DNA of 64,000 nucleotides. Origin: Companilactobacillus formosensis. GTDB taxonomy: Bacteria; Bacillota; Bacilli; Lactobacillales; Lactobacillaceae. This document shows positions 32,300 to 42,074 of the stretch, in pieces. A program made the position numbers and the translations under genes. The notes below the pieces were generated by a model that saw only the letters and a program-made list of their open reading frames with translations, searched no databases and was not told where the DNA came from. Positions within the stretch are counted from its first letter, which is position 1. Each line of letters starts with the position of its first letter. The stretch lies in assembly GCF_005405305.1 (NCBI RefSeq), contig NZ_BJDU01000003.1, positions 62,001-126,000 of the forward strand. The letters run 5' to 3'.

Positions 32300-33994
32300 A
32301 TGGATTTTAAGAAACAAGTAGTAGATGCACTAGTTAAAGTTTTACCAGAGGGAATTACTGAGGAACAAGTTACAAAATTGATCGAGAAGCCTAAGACTTC
32401 AGATTTAGGTGACTATGCTTTCCCAACATTTATCTTGGCTAAGACATTGCATAAAGCACCTAACATGATTGCTGAAGAATTAGTTGGCAAAATCGATACA
32501 ACTGGTTTTGAAAAAGTTGTTAATACTGGTGCTTATATCAATTTCTTCCTAGATAAAGAAGCCTTTTCAAAAGATATCTTAAAGACAGTACTAACTGAAC
32601 AAACAAATTATGGTAATGCTGATCAAGGTAAGGGACGTAACGTTCCAATCGATATGTCATCACCTAACATTGCTAAGCCAATGTCAATGGGACACTTACG
32701 TTCAACAGTTATTGGTAACTCAATTGCTAAGATCATTTCAAAACTAAATTACAACCCAGTTAAGATCAATCACTTAGGTGACTGGGGAACTCAATTTGGT
32801 AAGTTGATTGTTGGATACAAATTATGGGGTTCTGTTGAAGAAGTTGAAGCTGATCCTATTAACAATTTATTGAAGTATTACGTACGTTTCCACAAGGAAG
32901 CTGAAGAAAAGCCAGAACTTGATGACGAAGCTCGTGCTTGGTTCAAGAAGATGGAAGATGGCGACAAAGAAGCTTTGGCACTTTGGACATGGTTCAAGGA
33001 ACTTTCATTAAAGGAATTCCAAAAGATTTACGATCGTCTAGATGTTCAATTTGATCACTTTACAGGTGAATCATTCTATAACGACAAGATGGATGCTATC
33101 GTTGATACACTTGGAGAAAAAGGCCTTCTAAAAGAAAGTCGTGGTGCTGAGATCGTTGACTTGTCAGAATACGACTTATCACCAGCTTTGATCAAGAAGA
33201 CTGATGGTGCCACACTTTACATCACACGTGACTTGGCAGCTGCTAAGTACCGTAAAGATACTTTCGACTTCGTTAAATCACTTTACGTCGTTGGTAGCGA
33301 ACAAGCAGAACACTTTACAAAACTTAAGATTGTTCTTAAGAAAATGGGTTACGACTGGTCTGACGATATTGACTACATCCCATTTGGTTTGATTACAACA
33401 GGTGGTAAGAAACTTTCAACTCGTTCAGGTCGTGTTATCTTGCTAGAAAACGTTCTAAATGATGCCGTTGACTTAGCTAAGAAACAAATTGAAGAAAAGA
33501 ATCCAAACTTGAATAACAAAGATGCTGTTGCTGAAGCAGTTGGTGTTGGTGCGGTAGTCTTCCATGACTTGAAGAATGACCGTCGTGATAGTTTCGACTT
33601 TAATCTTGAAGAAGTTGTTCGTTTTGAAGGTGAAACTGGTCCTTACGTTCAATACACAAATGCCCGTGCATTAAGTATTTTGAGAAAAGCTGGCGATGTA
33701 GACTACAAGGATGCTAAAGACTTAGCTCTTACAGATCCAGAAGCTTGGGACACTATCAAGATGCTTCAAAACTTCCCAGACGTTGTTAAACGTGCTGCTA
33801 AGGATTATGAACCATCAGTTGTCGCTAAGTATGTTCTAAAGCTTGCTAAGAGCTTTAACCAATACTATGCACACAGTAAGATTTTGGCCGATGACGAAGG
33901 TCTTAAAGCAAGACTTGCACTTGTTAAGTCAGTTTCAATTGTTCTACAAATGTCACTTGGTCTATTAGGTGTTAAAGCTCCAGAAGAAATGTAG
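32300..33994 (+). CDS. argS: Arginyl-tRNA synthetase
   Basis: The 564-residue class I synthetase has the HIGH-type motif in SPNIAKPMSMGHLRST, a KMSKS-like KKLSTRSGR, and the C-terminal anticodon-binding helical domain. Length is normal. AAAGGAGG precedes the ATG. It lies directly downstream of the arc cluster but has its own promoter and T-box, so it responds to arginine shortage while arc consumes arginine. Confidence 0.96.
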   Translation: MDFKKQVVDALVKVLPEGITEEQVTKLIEKPKTSDLGDYAFPTFILAKTLHKAPNMIAEELVGKIDTTGFEKVVNTGAYINFFLDKEAFSKDILKTVLTEQTNYGNADQGKGRNVPIDMSSPNIAKPMSMGHLRSTVIGNSIAKIISKLNYNPVKINHLGDWGTQFGKLIVGYKLWGSVEEVEADPINNLLKYYVRFHKEAEEKPELDDEARAWFKKMEDGDKEALALWTWFKELSLKEFQKIYDRLDVQFDHFTGESFYNDKMDAIVDTLGEKGLLKESRGAEIVDLSEYDLSPALIKKTDGATLYITRDLAAAKYRKDTFDFVKSLYVVGSEQAEHFTKLKIVLKKMGYDWSDDIDYIPFGLITTGGKKLSTRSGRVILLENVLNDAVDLAKKQIEEKNPNLNNKDAVAEAVGVGAVVFHDLKNDRRDSFDFNLEEVVRFEGETGPYVQYTNARALSILRKAGDVDYKDAKDLALTDPEAWDTIKMLQNFPDVVKRAAKDYEPSVVAKYVLKLAKSFNQYYAHSKILADDEGLKARLALVKSVSIVLQMSLGLLGVKAPEEM

Positions 33995-34007
33995 GATGAA
34001 CTGAATT

Positions 34008-34928
34008 GTGAATCGAAAAATTTTTGACGAATTATCAGAAATAAAAACAACCACACTAGATTTAGCATGGTTGTTGCTGGCAATAAGTTTTATATATTTG
34101 AATTATCAAACGTTTAATATTTGGTATGGTATTTTAGGCTTTATCGCCGTATTCTTCATACACCTGTTCATTAACTTTCATAATAATTATATGGATTATA
34201 AGAACTCTCAGAGTGAGGAATATCGTCAAAAAATCAGTACCATTGGTATTAATCGCGAATCACTGGCAATAGTCAAAAAATGGATGTTCGGTTTGGCCAT
34301 TTTTCCATTAATAATTGGAGCCTTTCTGACGTATCAAACTAGTTGGATAACCTTGATGATCGGGGTCATCGGGGTTGCCATTGGCTTGTTATATTCAGCA
34401 GGTCCTAAGCCACTCAATTCTACCTTTATCGGAGAAATCGTGGTGGCTATTGCCATAAGCCAATTGATTCCAATAGCCTACTCCTATCTTGGGTTATTCG
34501 GGTCAGGGAAATTTGATTCTAGTACTACCATCTCAATTGTTTTGGCCTGTCTGCCTAACACTTTTGCATTCCTATGTGCAGAGTTGAGTAATGGTACTTG
34601 TGACTTAGAAGCAGATCTCAAAAATGGTCGTAACACATTGGTTAGTAAAGTAGGGAAAGCCAATGCCTTAAGTTTATTCAAAGCAAGTTGGGCGATAGCC
34701 TTTCTGTTAGTGCCCATCTTAGCTCTGACAAAAGTAGTACCTTACATTACACTATTGATCGTGCTACTTTATCCAAACATTTGGGACGATTTTCGTCCTT
34801 ATCTAAAGGAACAAGTAAAAACAAAAACTTATCCTTTAGTAATTAAAGCTGTAAGTAAATTCTCGGTAACGTATATTTTATTGATTGCTGTCGGGGCGAT
34901 TATTAAATTAGTTATGTCAGTGTTATAG
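34008..34928 (+). CDS. UbiA-family prenyltransferase (MenA-like)
   Basis: The 306-residue protein has about eight membrane helices and the two acidic motifs of UbiA enzymes: a weak first one in NFHNNYMDYK and a clear second one, CDLEADLKNGRNTL. MenA attaches a polyprenyl chain to dihydroxynaphthoate in menaquinone synthesis. No other men gene is in the window, so the quinone could come from other cells or other loci. Start GTG 34,008, 13 nt after argS. Confidence 0.75.
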   Translation: MNRKIFDELSEIKTTTLDLAWLLLAISFIYLNYQTFNIWYGILGFIAVFFIHLFINFHNNYMDYKNSQSEEYRQKISTIGINRESLAIVKKWMFGLAIFPLIIGAFLTYQTSWITLMIGVIGVAIGLLYSAGPKPLNSTFIGEIVVAIAISQLIPIAYSYLGLFGSGKFDSSTTISIVLACLPNTFAFLCAELSNGTCDLEADLKNGRNTLVSKVGKANALSLFKASWAIAFLLVPILALTKVVPYITLLIVLLYPNIWDDFRPYLKEQVKTKTYPLVIKAVSKFSVTYILLIAVGAIIKLVMSVL

Positions 34929-34994
34929 TTGCAGCCTTCTCAGAAAGAGTCCATAAAAATCACTCCTAAAACTTCTTTCTGAACATAAAAGAAG

Positions 34995-35030
34995 AGCTCA
35001 CCTAATTGTCGGGATTAGGTGAGCTTTTTG
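34995..35030. terminator. Bidirectional terminator
   Basis: A 12-bp stem AGCTCACCTAAT/ATTAGGTGAGCT has T5 on the plus strand and a T-rich tail on the minus strand. It overlaps the last codons of the convergent pseudouridine synthase gene. Confidence 0.85.
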
Positions 35031-35916
35031 GTTGCTTTAAATAAGCACATATTAGATTATACATATTTTTTGATAACTTTGCTGAAATAATTTGGGATTT
35101 TTCACTAAAAGGTTGTTGAAAAACCAATTTATGAGCAAATAATAATAAATTTCCAGTTTTTTTATGGGGATTATAGAGTGGGTCATTGACGATAGGCCAG
35201 CCCTGACTAGCAAGGTGAATTCTCAACTGGTGAGTGCGACCGGTCAATAAATTCAATCGTAATAAGGCGTAGTCGTTATTTTTTTGTATGACTTTAAATT
35301 TTGTTACTGAATCTAAGCCAGTAGAACTGATGATTTTTTTGCGAACATCATTTGGATCTTGACCAATTGGTAGGTCGATCGTACCAGAATCGGGTATTTT
35401 TTTGTCTAATTTGACTAAAGCTAAATATTCGCGATGTAATGTTTTAGTGGTTAGCTGACGATTGAAGATAGGAACTAGGTACGGAGTTTTTGAAATTAAT
35501 ACTAAACCAGAAGTTTCCATGTCGATTCGATGGACCATGTAGGGATGCCCATTAGTTAAGTAAGTTTCTACGTCGTTCATCAAAGAATCGTCTTCCGTCT
35601 TAATATTTGGATGGGTCTTTTTTCCGGCTTTTTTATTGACGACGAGGATATCATCATCTTCATAAACAATGTCCACTGGGTCATTGCCGGGCAAATAATG
35701 TTGTTCTGATCGAGGTGGAAAATTGAAATTTAAAGTTATTTTGTCTTGATTGTGAACAATCGTATTAAAAGAATGATAAGTTCCATTGATTAAAACGTCT
35801 TGTTGAACGCGGAAAAAATGCTGCCATTTCTTGGGAATCAGCCATTTTTTTAGTAATTCACGGATAGTTAGATTTTCACCGTTTTCTTGATGATAAGTTA
35901 TGTTTTTTTGATACAT
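35002..35916 (-). CDS. RluA-family pseudouridine synthase
   Basis: The 304-residue enzyme has an S4-like N-terminus (residues 15-70) and the catalytic motif MVHRIDMETSGLVL with the essential Asp. LLTGRTHQLRIHLASQGWPIVNDPLY is also diagnostic. It isomerises uridine in rRNA or tRNA; the exact site cannot be told. It is convergent with the prenyltransferase and divergent from the penicillin-binding protein gene. Confidence 0.9.
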   Translation of the reverse strand: MYQKNITYHQENGENLTIRELLKKWLIPKKWQHFFRVQQDVLINGTYHSFNTIVHNQDKITLNFNFPPRSEQHYLPGNDPVDIVYEDDDILVVNKKAGKKTHPNIKTEDDSLMNDVETYLTNGHPYMVHRIDMETSGLVLISKTPYLVPIFNRQLTTKTLHREYLALVKLDKKIPDSGTIDLPIGQDPNDVRKKIISSTGLDSVTKFKVIQKNNDYALLRLNLLTGRTHQLRIHLASQGWPIVNDPLYNPHKKTGNLLLFAHKLVFQQPFSEKSQIISAKLSKNMYNLICAYLKQPKSSPNPDN

Positions 35917-36005
35917 AAAGTAATTAGCTCCTTAAAGATTTAAGACAAATTAAAAAACACTCTCAATATGTGATAAAATTTGTTCTTATATAGAGGTATT
36001 GAATA

Positions 36006-38078
36006 ATGAATAAAAACAATGGTTTTTGGGAATGGTTTAAACCCAAATTACTAGTTGCGTGGTCTTTTATAAAAAAATATTGGAAGAGATTCCAAATTAC
36101 TCGTTGGATTATTTTGGTCGTTATGATCGTGATTTTGGTTTTAAGTGGTTATTGGACTTATAAAGCCAAAACTTCCAATGTGTCGGATTTACAGTCTTCT
36201 TTGCAAACAAAAACGACGATCATCGATAAAGATGGTGATGATGCCGGTCAATTGTATGCAAGCAAAGGGACTTACGTTAGTTATGGGAAAATTTCTAAGA
36301 ATATTCAAAATGCGGTTATTTCGACTGAGGATCGAACTTTTTGGACTAACCCAGGTTTTAGTATCAAAGGATACATTCGAGCCGCTTTAGGTTATATCAT
36401 TCACCATGGTATTACTGGTGGTGGTAGTACGTTGACTCAACAATTGGCAAAGAATTCCTTGTTAACACAAAAACAAACTTTGGCTAGAAAAGGTGAAGAG
36501 TTATTCCTTTCGATTGAAATAAATCGAGTATATTCAAAGAAACAAATTTTAACGATGTATTTGAATAATGCTTATTTTGGTAATGGTGTTTGGGGAGTTC
36601 AAGATGCTTCTGAAAAGTATTTCGGAAAAAATGCATCAGAACTAAATCCTGCCGAAGGGGCTGTTTTAGCCGCTATTTTGAAAGCACCTAATTATTATAA
36701 CCCAATTGATAGCATGAAAAACTCACTAGCTCGACGTAATTTAGTTTTAGGGTTGATGGTTGATAACAATAAATTGTCCGCTTCACAGGCAAATTATTAT
36801 AAAAATACTTCCATTAACTTGAATGATAATTATGAAGTCAGCAGTTCTTATAAGTATCCTTATTTCTTTGATGCTGTTATTGCTGAAGCTGTTGATAAAT
36901 ATGGTCTTAAAGAAGACGATATTTTGAATAAAGGTTACAAGATCTATACGACTTTAGATCAAGAAATGCAGACATCGATGCAGAAGACTTTTGATAATAA
37001 TTATTTGTTCCCGGCTAATGCAGCTGATGGAACAAAGGTTCAAGGTGCATCGGTCGCAGTTGATCCGAAAAGTGGTGGTGTTTTGGCCGTTATCGGTGGA
37101 CGTGGAGATCATACATTTAGAGGATGGAATCGAGCTACTCAATTAGCACGTCAACCAGGTTCAACGATTAAGCCTTTAGCAGTTTATACACCGGCAATTG
37201 AAAATGGTTATAGTTATGATTCAAAATTGCCTAACCAAATTACTAGTTTTGGTAAGAATAAATATTCACCAACCAATGCTGACGGAATTTATTCAGATAC
37301 GATTCCAATGTATAAGGCACTTTATCAAAGTGAAAATGTGCCTGCCGTAGCTTTATTGGATAAAATTGGTGTCAAAAAGGGTGTTGATTCTGTCGAAAAC
37401 TTTGGTATCAAGGTGCATAAGTCTGATCAAAACTTGGCTTTAGCACTAGGTGGTTTGGAATATGGTGTTTCGCCACTTCAAATGGCTAGAGCATATACGG
37501 CTTTTGCCAATGAAGGGAAGCTTGCTAGTACGCACTTTATTACCAAGATCGTTGATTCAACCGGAACAGTCGTTGTTGACAATAGTAATTCTTCTACTAA
37601 GCAGATTATTAGCAAGAGTACTGCTAAAGAAATGACTAGTATGATGCTAGGAGTCTATAACGAAGGTACTGGTAAGTATGCTAAACCTTCAGGTTATCAA
37701 ATTGCTGGTAAGACTGGTTCGACAGAAGTTCCTCAATCATGGGGTTATGCCGGAACTAAAGATCAGTGGATGATAGGTTACACACCAGATGTTGTAGTTG
37801 CTAGTTGGATGGGATTTGATAAATCTGATCAAAATCATTTCCTAACTTCGGCTAATGAAAACGGCATGTCAACATTATTTAAGAATGAAATGTCAAATAT
37901 CCTACCAGAAACTAAACAAACTAGTTTTGGAGTCAAAGATGCCACAACGCTAGCTAATGCGACTGATACGGATGATGATGACAATGATATTTCAAAATCC
38001 ATCCAAGATGGAGTAAATAACATTAAAAATAAAGCCACAGAATGGTACAATGATATTAAGAACTTTTTTGGTCAATAG
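36006..38078 (+). CDS. Class A penicillin-binding protein (PBP2A-like)
   Basis: The 690-residue bifunctional wall synthase has a cytoplasmic N-terminus and one TM segment (about 35-53). The glycosyltransferase domain has catalytic Glu in STEDRTFW and GGSTLTQQLAKN. The transpeptidase domain carries SxxK in PGSTIKP, SEN and the KTGST box. The C-terminus is an acidic linker (TDTDDDDND) and a short helix. Followed after 9 nt by the ylbF homologue, a usual arrangement in lactobacilli. Confidence 0.93.
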   Translation: MNKNNGFWEWFKPKLLVAWSFIKKYWKRFQITRWIILVVMIVILVLSGYWTYKAKTSNVSDLQSSLQTKTTIIDKDGDDAGQLYASKGTYVSYGKISKNIQNAVISTEDRTFWTNPGFSIKGYIRAALGYIIHHGITGGGSTLTQQLAKNSLLTQKQTLARKGEELFLSIEINRVYSKKQILTMYLNNAYFGNGVWGVQDASEKYFGKNASELNPAEGAVLAAILKAPNYYNPIDSMKNSLARRNLVLGLMVDNNKLSASQANYYKNTSINLNDNYEVSSSYKYPYFFDAVIAEAVDKYGLKEDDILNKGYKIYTTLDQEMQTSMQKTFDNNYLFPANAADGTKVQGASVAVDPKSGGVLAVIGGRGDHTFRGWNRATQLARQPGSTIKPLAVYTPAIENGYSYDSKLPNQITSFGKNKYSPTNADGIYSDTIPMYKALYQSENVPAVALLDKIGVKKGVDSVENFGIKVHKSDQNLALALGGLEYGVSPLQMARAYTAFANEGKLASTHFITKIVDSTGTVVVDNSNSSTKQIISKSTAKEMTSMMLGVYNEGTGKYAKPSGYQIAGKTGSTEVPQSWGYAGTKDQWMIGYTPDVVVASWMGFDKSDQNHFLTSANENGMSTLFKNEMSNILPETKQTSFGVKDATTLANATDTDDDDNDISKSIQDGVNNIKNKATEWYNDIKNFFGQ

Positions 38079-38087
38079 GAGGACTAT

Positions 38088-38429
38088 ATGAACATTTACG
38101 ATAGCGCCAATCAACTTGAACAAGACTTAAGAAAGACAACTGAAGTTGCTGAATTAAAGCTTGCTTTTGAAGCTGTTAAGGCTAATGACTTGGCATACAA
38201 ACTTTTTGATAAAGTTCAAAACAAACAATTTGAATTACAACAAAAACAAATGCAAGGTCAAGAAATTACAGACGACGACATTAAGGCAATGCGTGAACTT
38301 ACAGACCAACTTTCAAATTACAGTGAAATCCAAAACTTAATGGAAAAAGAGCAAAAGATGAATTCTATGATGGATGAGTTGAATAAGATTATTTCAAAGC
38401 CTATCGCAGAAATTTATCAAGATAAATAA
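38088..38429 (+). CDS. YlbF/YmcA-family protein
   Basis: The 113-residue all-helical protein matches the YlbF/YmcA family in length and pattern (KANDLAYKLFDKVQNKQFELQQKQMQG). In Bacillus these proteins form a complex influencing RNase Y and development. AGGAGG precedes the ATG. The hairpin AAGGACTT/AAGTCCTT follows it (38,431-38,473). Confidence 0.8.
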   Translation: MNIYDSANQLEQDLRKTTEVAELKLAFEAVKANDLAYKLFDKVQNKQFELQQKQMQGQEITDDDIKAMRELTDQLSNYSEIQNLMEKEQKMNSMMDELNKIISKPIAEIYQDK

Positions 38430-38430
38430 C

Positions 38431-38473
38431 AAGGACTTAGGGCTTAAGTAATTTGCTCAAGTCCTTTTCTTTT
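38431..38473 (+). terminator. Weak terminator after the ylbF homologue
   Basis: AAGGACTT and AAGTCCTT form an 8-bp stem with a large loop, followed by TTCTTTT. The T-tract is interrupted, so readthrough into yhaO is likely. Confidence 0.5.
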
Positions 38474-38487
38474 ACAGGGGAGTAGAA

Positions 38488-39648
38488 ATGAAGTTTTTAC
38501 ATGCAGCAGATTTACATTTAGACACGCCATTTGTAGGTATTAATGATTTTTCCAAAGAATTGCAAAAGAAACTGCAAGACTCGACTTATCAAGCTGCTAG
38601 AAATCTTTTTAGTACAGCTTTGAAAGAGCAAGTAGATTTTGTTATTTTGGCGGGAGATATCTTTGACGACACCGACAGTTCATTGAAGGCACAAATGTTT
38701 TTACGCGATGAGTTTGAGAAACTAAGGCAAGCAGGCATCGCGGTCTATTTGATTTACGGTAATCATGATTATTATCGTAATAATTTTGCTGTAATTAACT
38801 TTCCTGAAAATGTCCATATTTTTGGACAAGATGTTTCGACTGAGACTTTAATGTCCAGTGATGGTGTAAAAGTTGGTATTACTGGTTTTAGTTACTATCA
38901 ACAACACATTAATCAAACGGTTGTTAAGAATTATCCAAGTCGTGGCGATTTTGATTATCAAATTGGAATCTTGCATGCTGGCGTTGGTGATGACAATTAT
39001 GCACCATTTCAGATCAATGACTTGATCAAAAAAGGTTATGACTATTGGGCATTAGGCCATATTCACAAACGAGAAGTCCTATGTGACAGTCCAGCAATCG
39101 TCTATCCTGGCGATATTCAAGGCCGTAATCAGAATGAAACTACCCCTAAGGGATTTTATATAGTAACAGTTGAAGATCAATTGACTAAGTTGAAATTCGT
39201 TAAGAGCAGCGTTTATACGTGGGACAAGGTAGAATTAAATGTTAAAAATGATTCGATTGATAAGTTGATAACTAAAATCACTGATAGTTTAAATCAATCG
39301 GATACATTGTTGACCTTGACGATTAATAATGCTCAAAACTTATCTGATGATGTCATTAAAACTATCAAGCGCAATGAATTGCAACATCATTTTGCAAGTG
39401 TGAATACACCGAGTGTGTTGTACAAGATTATCTTGAGGTTTAATGACAACCCACAGTTATCTCAAATTGATCAAAAATACTGGAAACAAGCGCAAAGTCA
39501 AACTATAGATCTGGATAAGATCAAAGATTTAGATAGTAAATTATATGCCGAAAATATTATTCGAGATCACATCAATGATCGTGACTTCTTAAAAAATATT
39601 ACCGAATTAGTAAAGAATACAATTAATCAAAAATACACTGGAGAATAA
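38488..39648 (+). CDS. yhaO: Metallophosphoesterase, DNA repair exonuclease YhaO
   Basis: The 386-residue SbcD/Mre11-like protein shows the full metal-ligand series: ADLHLDT, GDIFDD, GNHDYY, LHAGV and GHIHK. It probably acts with YhaN (SMC/Rad50-like) as a nuclease complex at DNA ends. yhaN starts 3 nt downstream, so they are co-translated. Confidence 0.9.
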   Translation: MKFLHAADLHLDTPFVGINDFSKELQKKLQDSTYQAARNLFSTALKEQVDFVILAGDIFDDTDSSLKAQMFLRDEFEKLRQAGIAVYLIYGNHDYYRNNFAVINFPENVHIFGQDVSTETLMSSDGVKVGITGFSYYQQHINQTVVKNYPSRGDFDYQIGILHAGVGDDNYAPFQINDLIKKGYDYWALGHIHKREVLCDSPAIVYPGDIQGRNQNETTPKGFYIVTVEDQLTKLKFVKSSVYTWDKVELNVKNDSIDKLITKITDSLNQSDTLLTLTINNAQNLSDDVIKTIKRNELQHHFASVNTPSVLYKIILRFNDNPQLSQIDQKYWKQAQSQTIDLDKIKDLDSKLYAENIIRDHINDRDFLKNITELVKNTINQKYTGE

Positions 39649-39650
39649 TC

Positions 39651-42074
39651 GTGAAATTAGTTAAAGCGAAAATATACGGTTTCGGTAAATGGATCGACCA
39701 AGAATTTAACTTTGCCTCAGATTATCAAGTTATTTTTGGTTTTAACGAAGCTGGTAAAACAACACTTTTGAATTTTATCCAAAGTATTCTCTTTGGATTT
39801 GCATCAGCTAGAGGAGATAACAAATATTTACAATACAAGCCCAAAAATGGTGGTCGCTATGGCGGAGAACTATTATTTTTGGCACCGGATCAAAGCCATT
39901 GGACAGTTCGTCGAGTTGATGGCAAAGGTGACGGTGAATTGTCAGTTTTTCATGATGATCAATTAGTTACTAGTGAATCACTCAAACAAATTATCGGAAA
40001 TTTCACCAAAGAAGATTTCGAGAATACGCATGTTTTTGATGATAAAAATATTTTGTCAATTTACAGTTTAAATGAACAACAACTAGAGACTGAAGTCATG
40101 TCGATCGGTGCTGTTGGTAGTAAAGAATGGCTAAAGGTAGCTGATAAATTGTCACATGATGCTGATGATCTTTATAAGCCAAGGGGACAAAAGCAACCTT
40201 TGGTTGTGAATCTAAAGAAACGTAATGAGCTATTAGAAGAGAAGTCAGAAATTGAAAATCAACAAGTAGCTTACCAACGCGTAAAGCAACAATTAGAAAA
40301 GATACAAAAGGATTTTGATGATAACGCGATTTCTTTAAAAAAGGCTACCGAATCTGAAAATGATTTGCGTAATTTAGATAAGAAGTGGTACCGTTTCGAT
40401 CAATTGCAACAACAAAATGATCCTAAAAACGAAGTAGAAAGTATTAGTAATGCCGATTGGGAAAATGTGTTAAAAGCTAATCAGGAATTAAGTACTTTAA
40501 AAGATACCGCTACAACGAGCAAAGTTTCCAATCTAGATAATGTTGAAAAACAAATTTTAAAAAATTATCATCAAAACCAAACACGTTTGGACTATATTCG
40601 TAATCAAAAATTTGAATTACAAAACTTGCAATTTCATCGGGATGATATGAATACCAAATTATTACGGGTAGATACTCAAGTAGATCAGTTATTTAAGAAT
40701 CATCCGGACCTTTCGGAAGATATGTTGCCTTTGACGGGTGAAGAAATTGATCAAATGACGCCTGCGGAAAACAATAACAATAATATATTTTTATTGATTT
40801 GCGTAGTGGCAGTCATTTTAGCCTTAGTTGTAAATAATCCACTCAAATTAATTTTGATTATTGCAGCAATTGCTAGTGGAGTTTGGTATTGGTACCAGAA
40901 TCAATCAAGCAATCAAACGGATTTGAATAGTTTGCCATTTATTAAACAAAAAGGTTACGCCAATGTTTCACGCGAAAATATCATTGGTTTACAGGGTACG
41001 GTAATAGCATTGGATAACTTCCACGGTACTCAAAAAGGTCTAATTGATGGAATCAAAGGTATCGAAATTGATTTAAATAAATGGCGAAAGATTTTGATAG
41101 AACTAGACGTTTTGGATGATTCTTATAAAGATGATAATTATAATGAACAAATAGAAAAATATTTTGCTCGTTTGGATGCTATCAAAGCTAAAGCTGATTT
41201 GGAACAAAAAAATCAAGCTGCTACTAAGCAAATGAATGAGCAAAGAAATCAACGTTTGGAAGAATTGAATAATGAAATCTTTGCTGTTCTTCAGAAATAT
41301 CATGCAGTCAATATGAATGAATTTATGAGACTACATACACAGCAAGTTCAAAATCAAAAGATTACTGATCAAATCAAACAAGATAAAGACTTCTTGGGAC
41401 GAGATTTAGAGTCTTTAAAAGCTTATCCAACACATCAGTCGTTGATTGAAAAGTTGGCCGCAGTCACTAAGCAAACAAGTTCTTTAACTGAAAAAAATAA
41501 TGAATTAAATCGTCAGATCGGTTCATTAAAGGAACAAATGCAACAAATTTATGATAATAATCATTATCAACGCGTGGTTTTAGCATTGGCTCAAAACAAG
41601 CAGGATATTCTGGAGAACTATGATGAATGGGTATCAAAGAAGTTAGCTAGCGATTGGATCAGAAATATGTTGAACGTGGCGACGGAAAATCGTTATCCTA
41701 AGATGTTGGAAAGAGCAGCTGAATATTTTGCTTTGTTGACTAATGGAAATTATTCTAGAATTGATTTTAATCAAAAAAATTTAACAGTGCTGAGTGCAAA
41801 TAAAATTCGTTTTGATGTTCATGAGCTATCAAAAGCTACAACGATTCAGTTGTATCTAGCTTTGAGATTAGCCTTTGTAACAGAAATTTCAGATTTGATC
41901 AAATTGCCAATTTTGATTGATGATGCTTTTGTTGATTTTGATGTTTCTAGAACAAAGAATGTTTTTAAATTGATTCAAGAAATTGCTAAAAATAATCAAG
42001 TGATTTATGTAACAGCTAATGAACCAGCTGCTGTTTCACAAGAACACATTTTGACTTTGGGGGGGAAATGTTAG
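39651..42074 (+). CDS. yhaN: Rad50/SMC-like ATPase YhaN
   Basis: The 807-residue protein has Walker A GFNEAGKTTLL near residue 30 and Walker B PILIDDAFVDFD near 750, separated by long coiled coils. A central hydrophobic hairpin (about residues 377-418) is probably membrane-embedded, as in other Firmicute YhaN proteins. The start is GTG. It pairs with YhaO. The 3' end overlaps the start of yhaM. Confidence 0.88.
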   Translation: MKLVKAKIYGFGKWIDQEFNFASDYQVIFGFNEAGKTTLLNFIQSILFGFASARGDNKYLQYKPKNGGRYGGELLFLAPDQSHWTVRRVDGKGDGELSVFHDDQLVTSESLKQIIGNFTKEDFENTHVFDDKNILSIYSLNEQQLETEVMSIGAVGSKEWLKVADKLSHDADDLYKPRGQKQPLVVNLKKRNELLEEKSEIENQQVAYQRVKQQLEKIQKDFDDNAISLKKATESENDLRNLDKKWYRFDQLQQQNDPKNEVESISNADWENVLKANQELSTLKDTATTSKVSNLDNVEKQILKNYHQNQTRLDYIRNQKFELQNLQFHRDDMNTKLLRVDTQVDQLFKNHPDLSEDMLPLTGEEIDQMTPAENNNNNIFLLICVVAVILALVVNNPLKLILIIAAIASGVWYWYQNQSSNQTDLNSLPFIKQKGYANVSRENIIGLQGTVIALDNFHGTQKGLIDGIKGIEIDLNKWRKILIELDVLDDSYKDDNYNEQIEKYFARLDAIKAKADLEQKNQAATKQMNEQRNQRLEELNNEIFAVLQKYHAVNMNEFMRLHTQQVQNQKITDQIKQDKDFLGRDLESLKAYPTHQSLIEKLAAVTKQTSSLTEKNNELNRQIGSLKEQMQQIYDNNHYQRVVLALAQNKQDILENYDEWVSKKLASDWIRNMLNVATENRYPKMLERAAEYFALLTNGNYSRIDFNQKNLTVLSANKIRFDVHELSKATTIQLYLALRLAFVTEISDLIKLPILIDDAFVDFDVSRTKNVFKLIQEIAKNNQVIYVTANEPAAVSQEHILTLGGKC

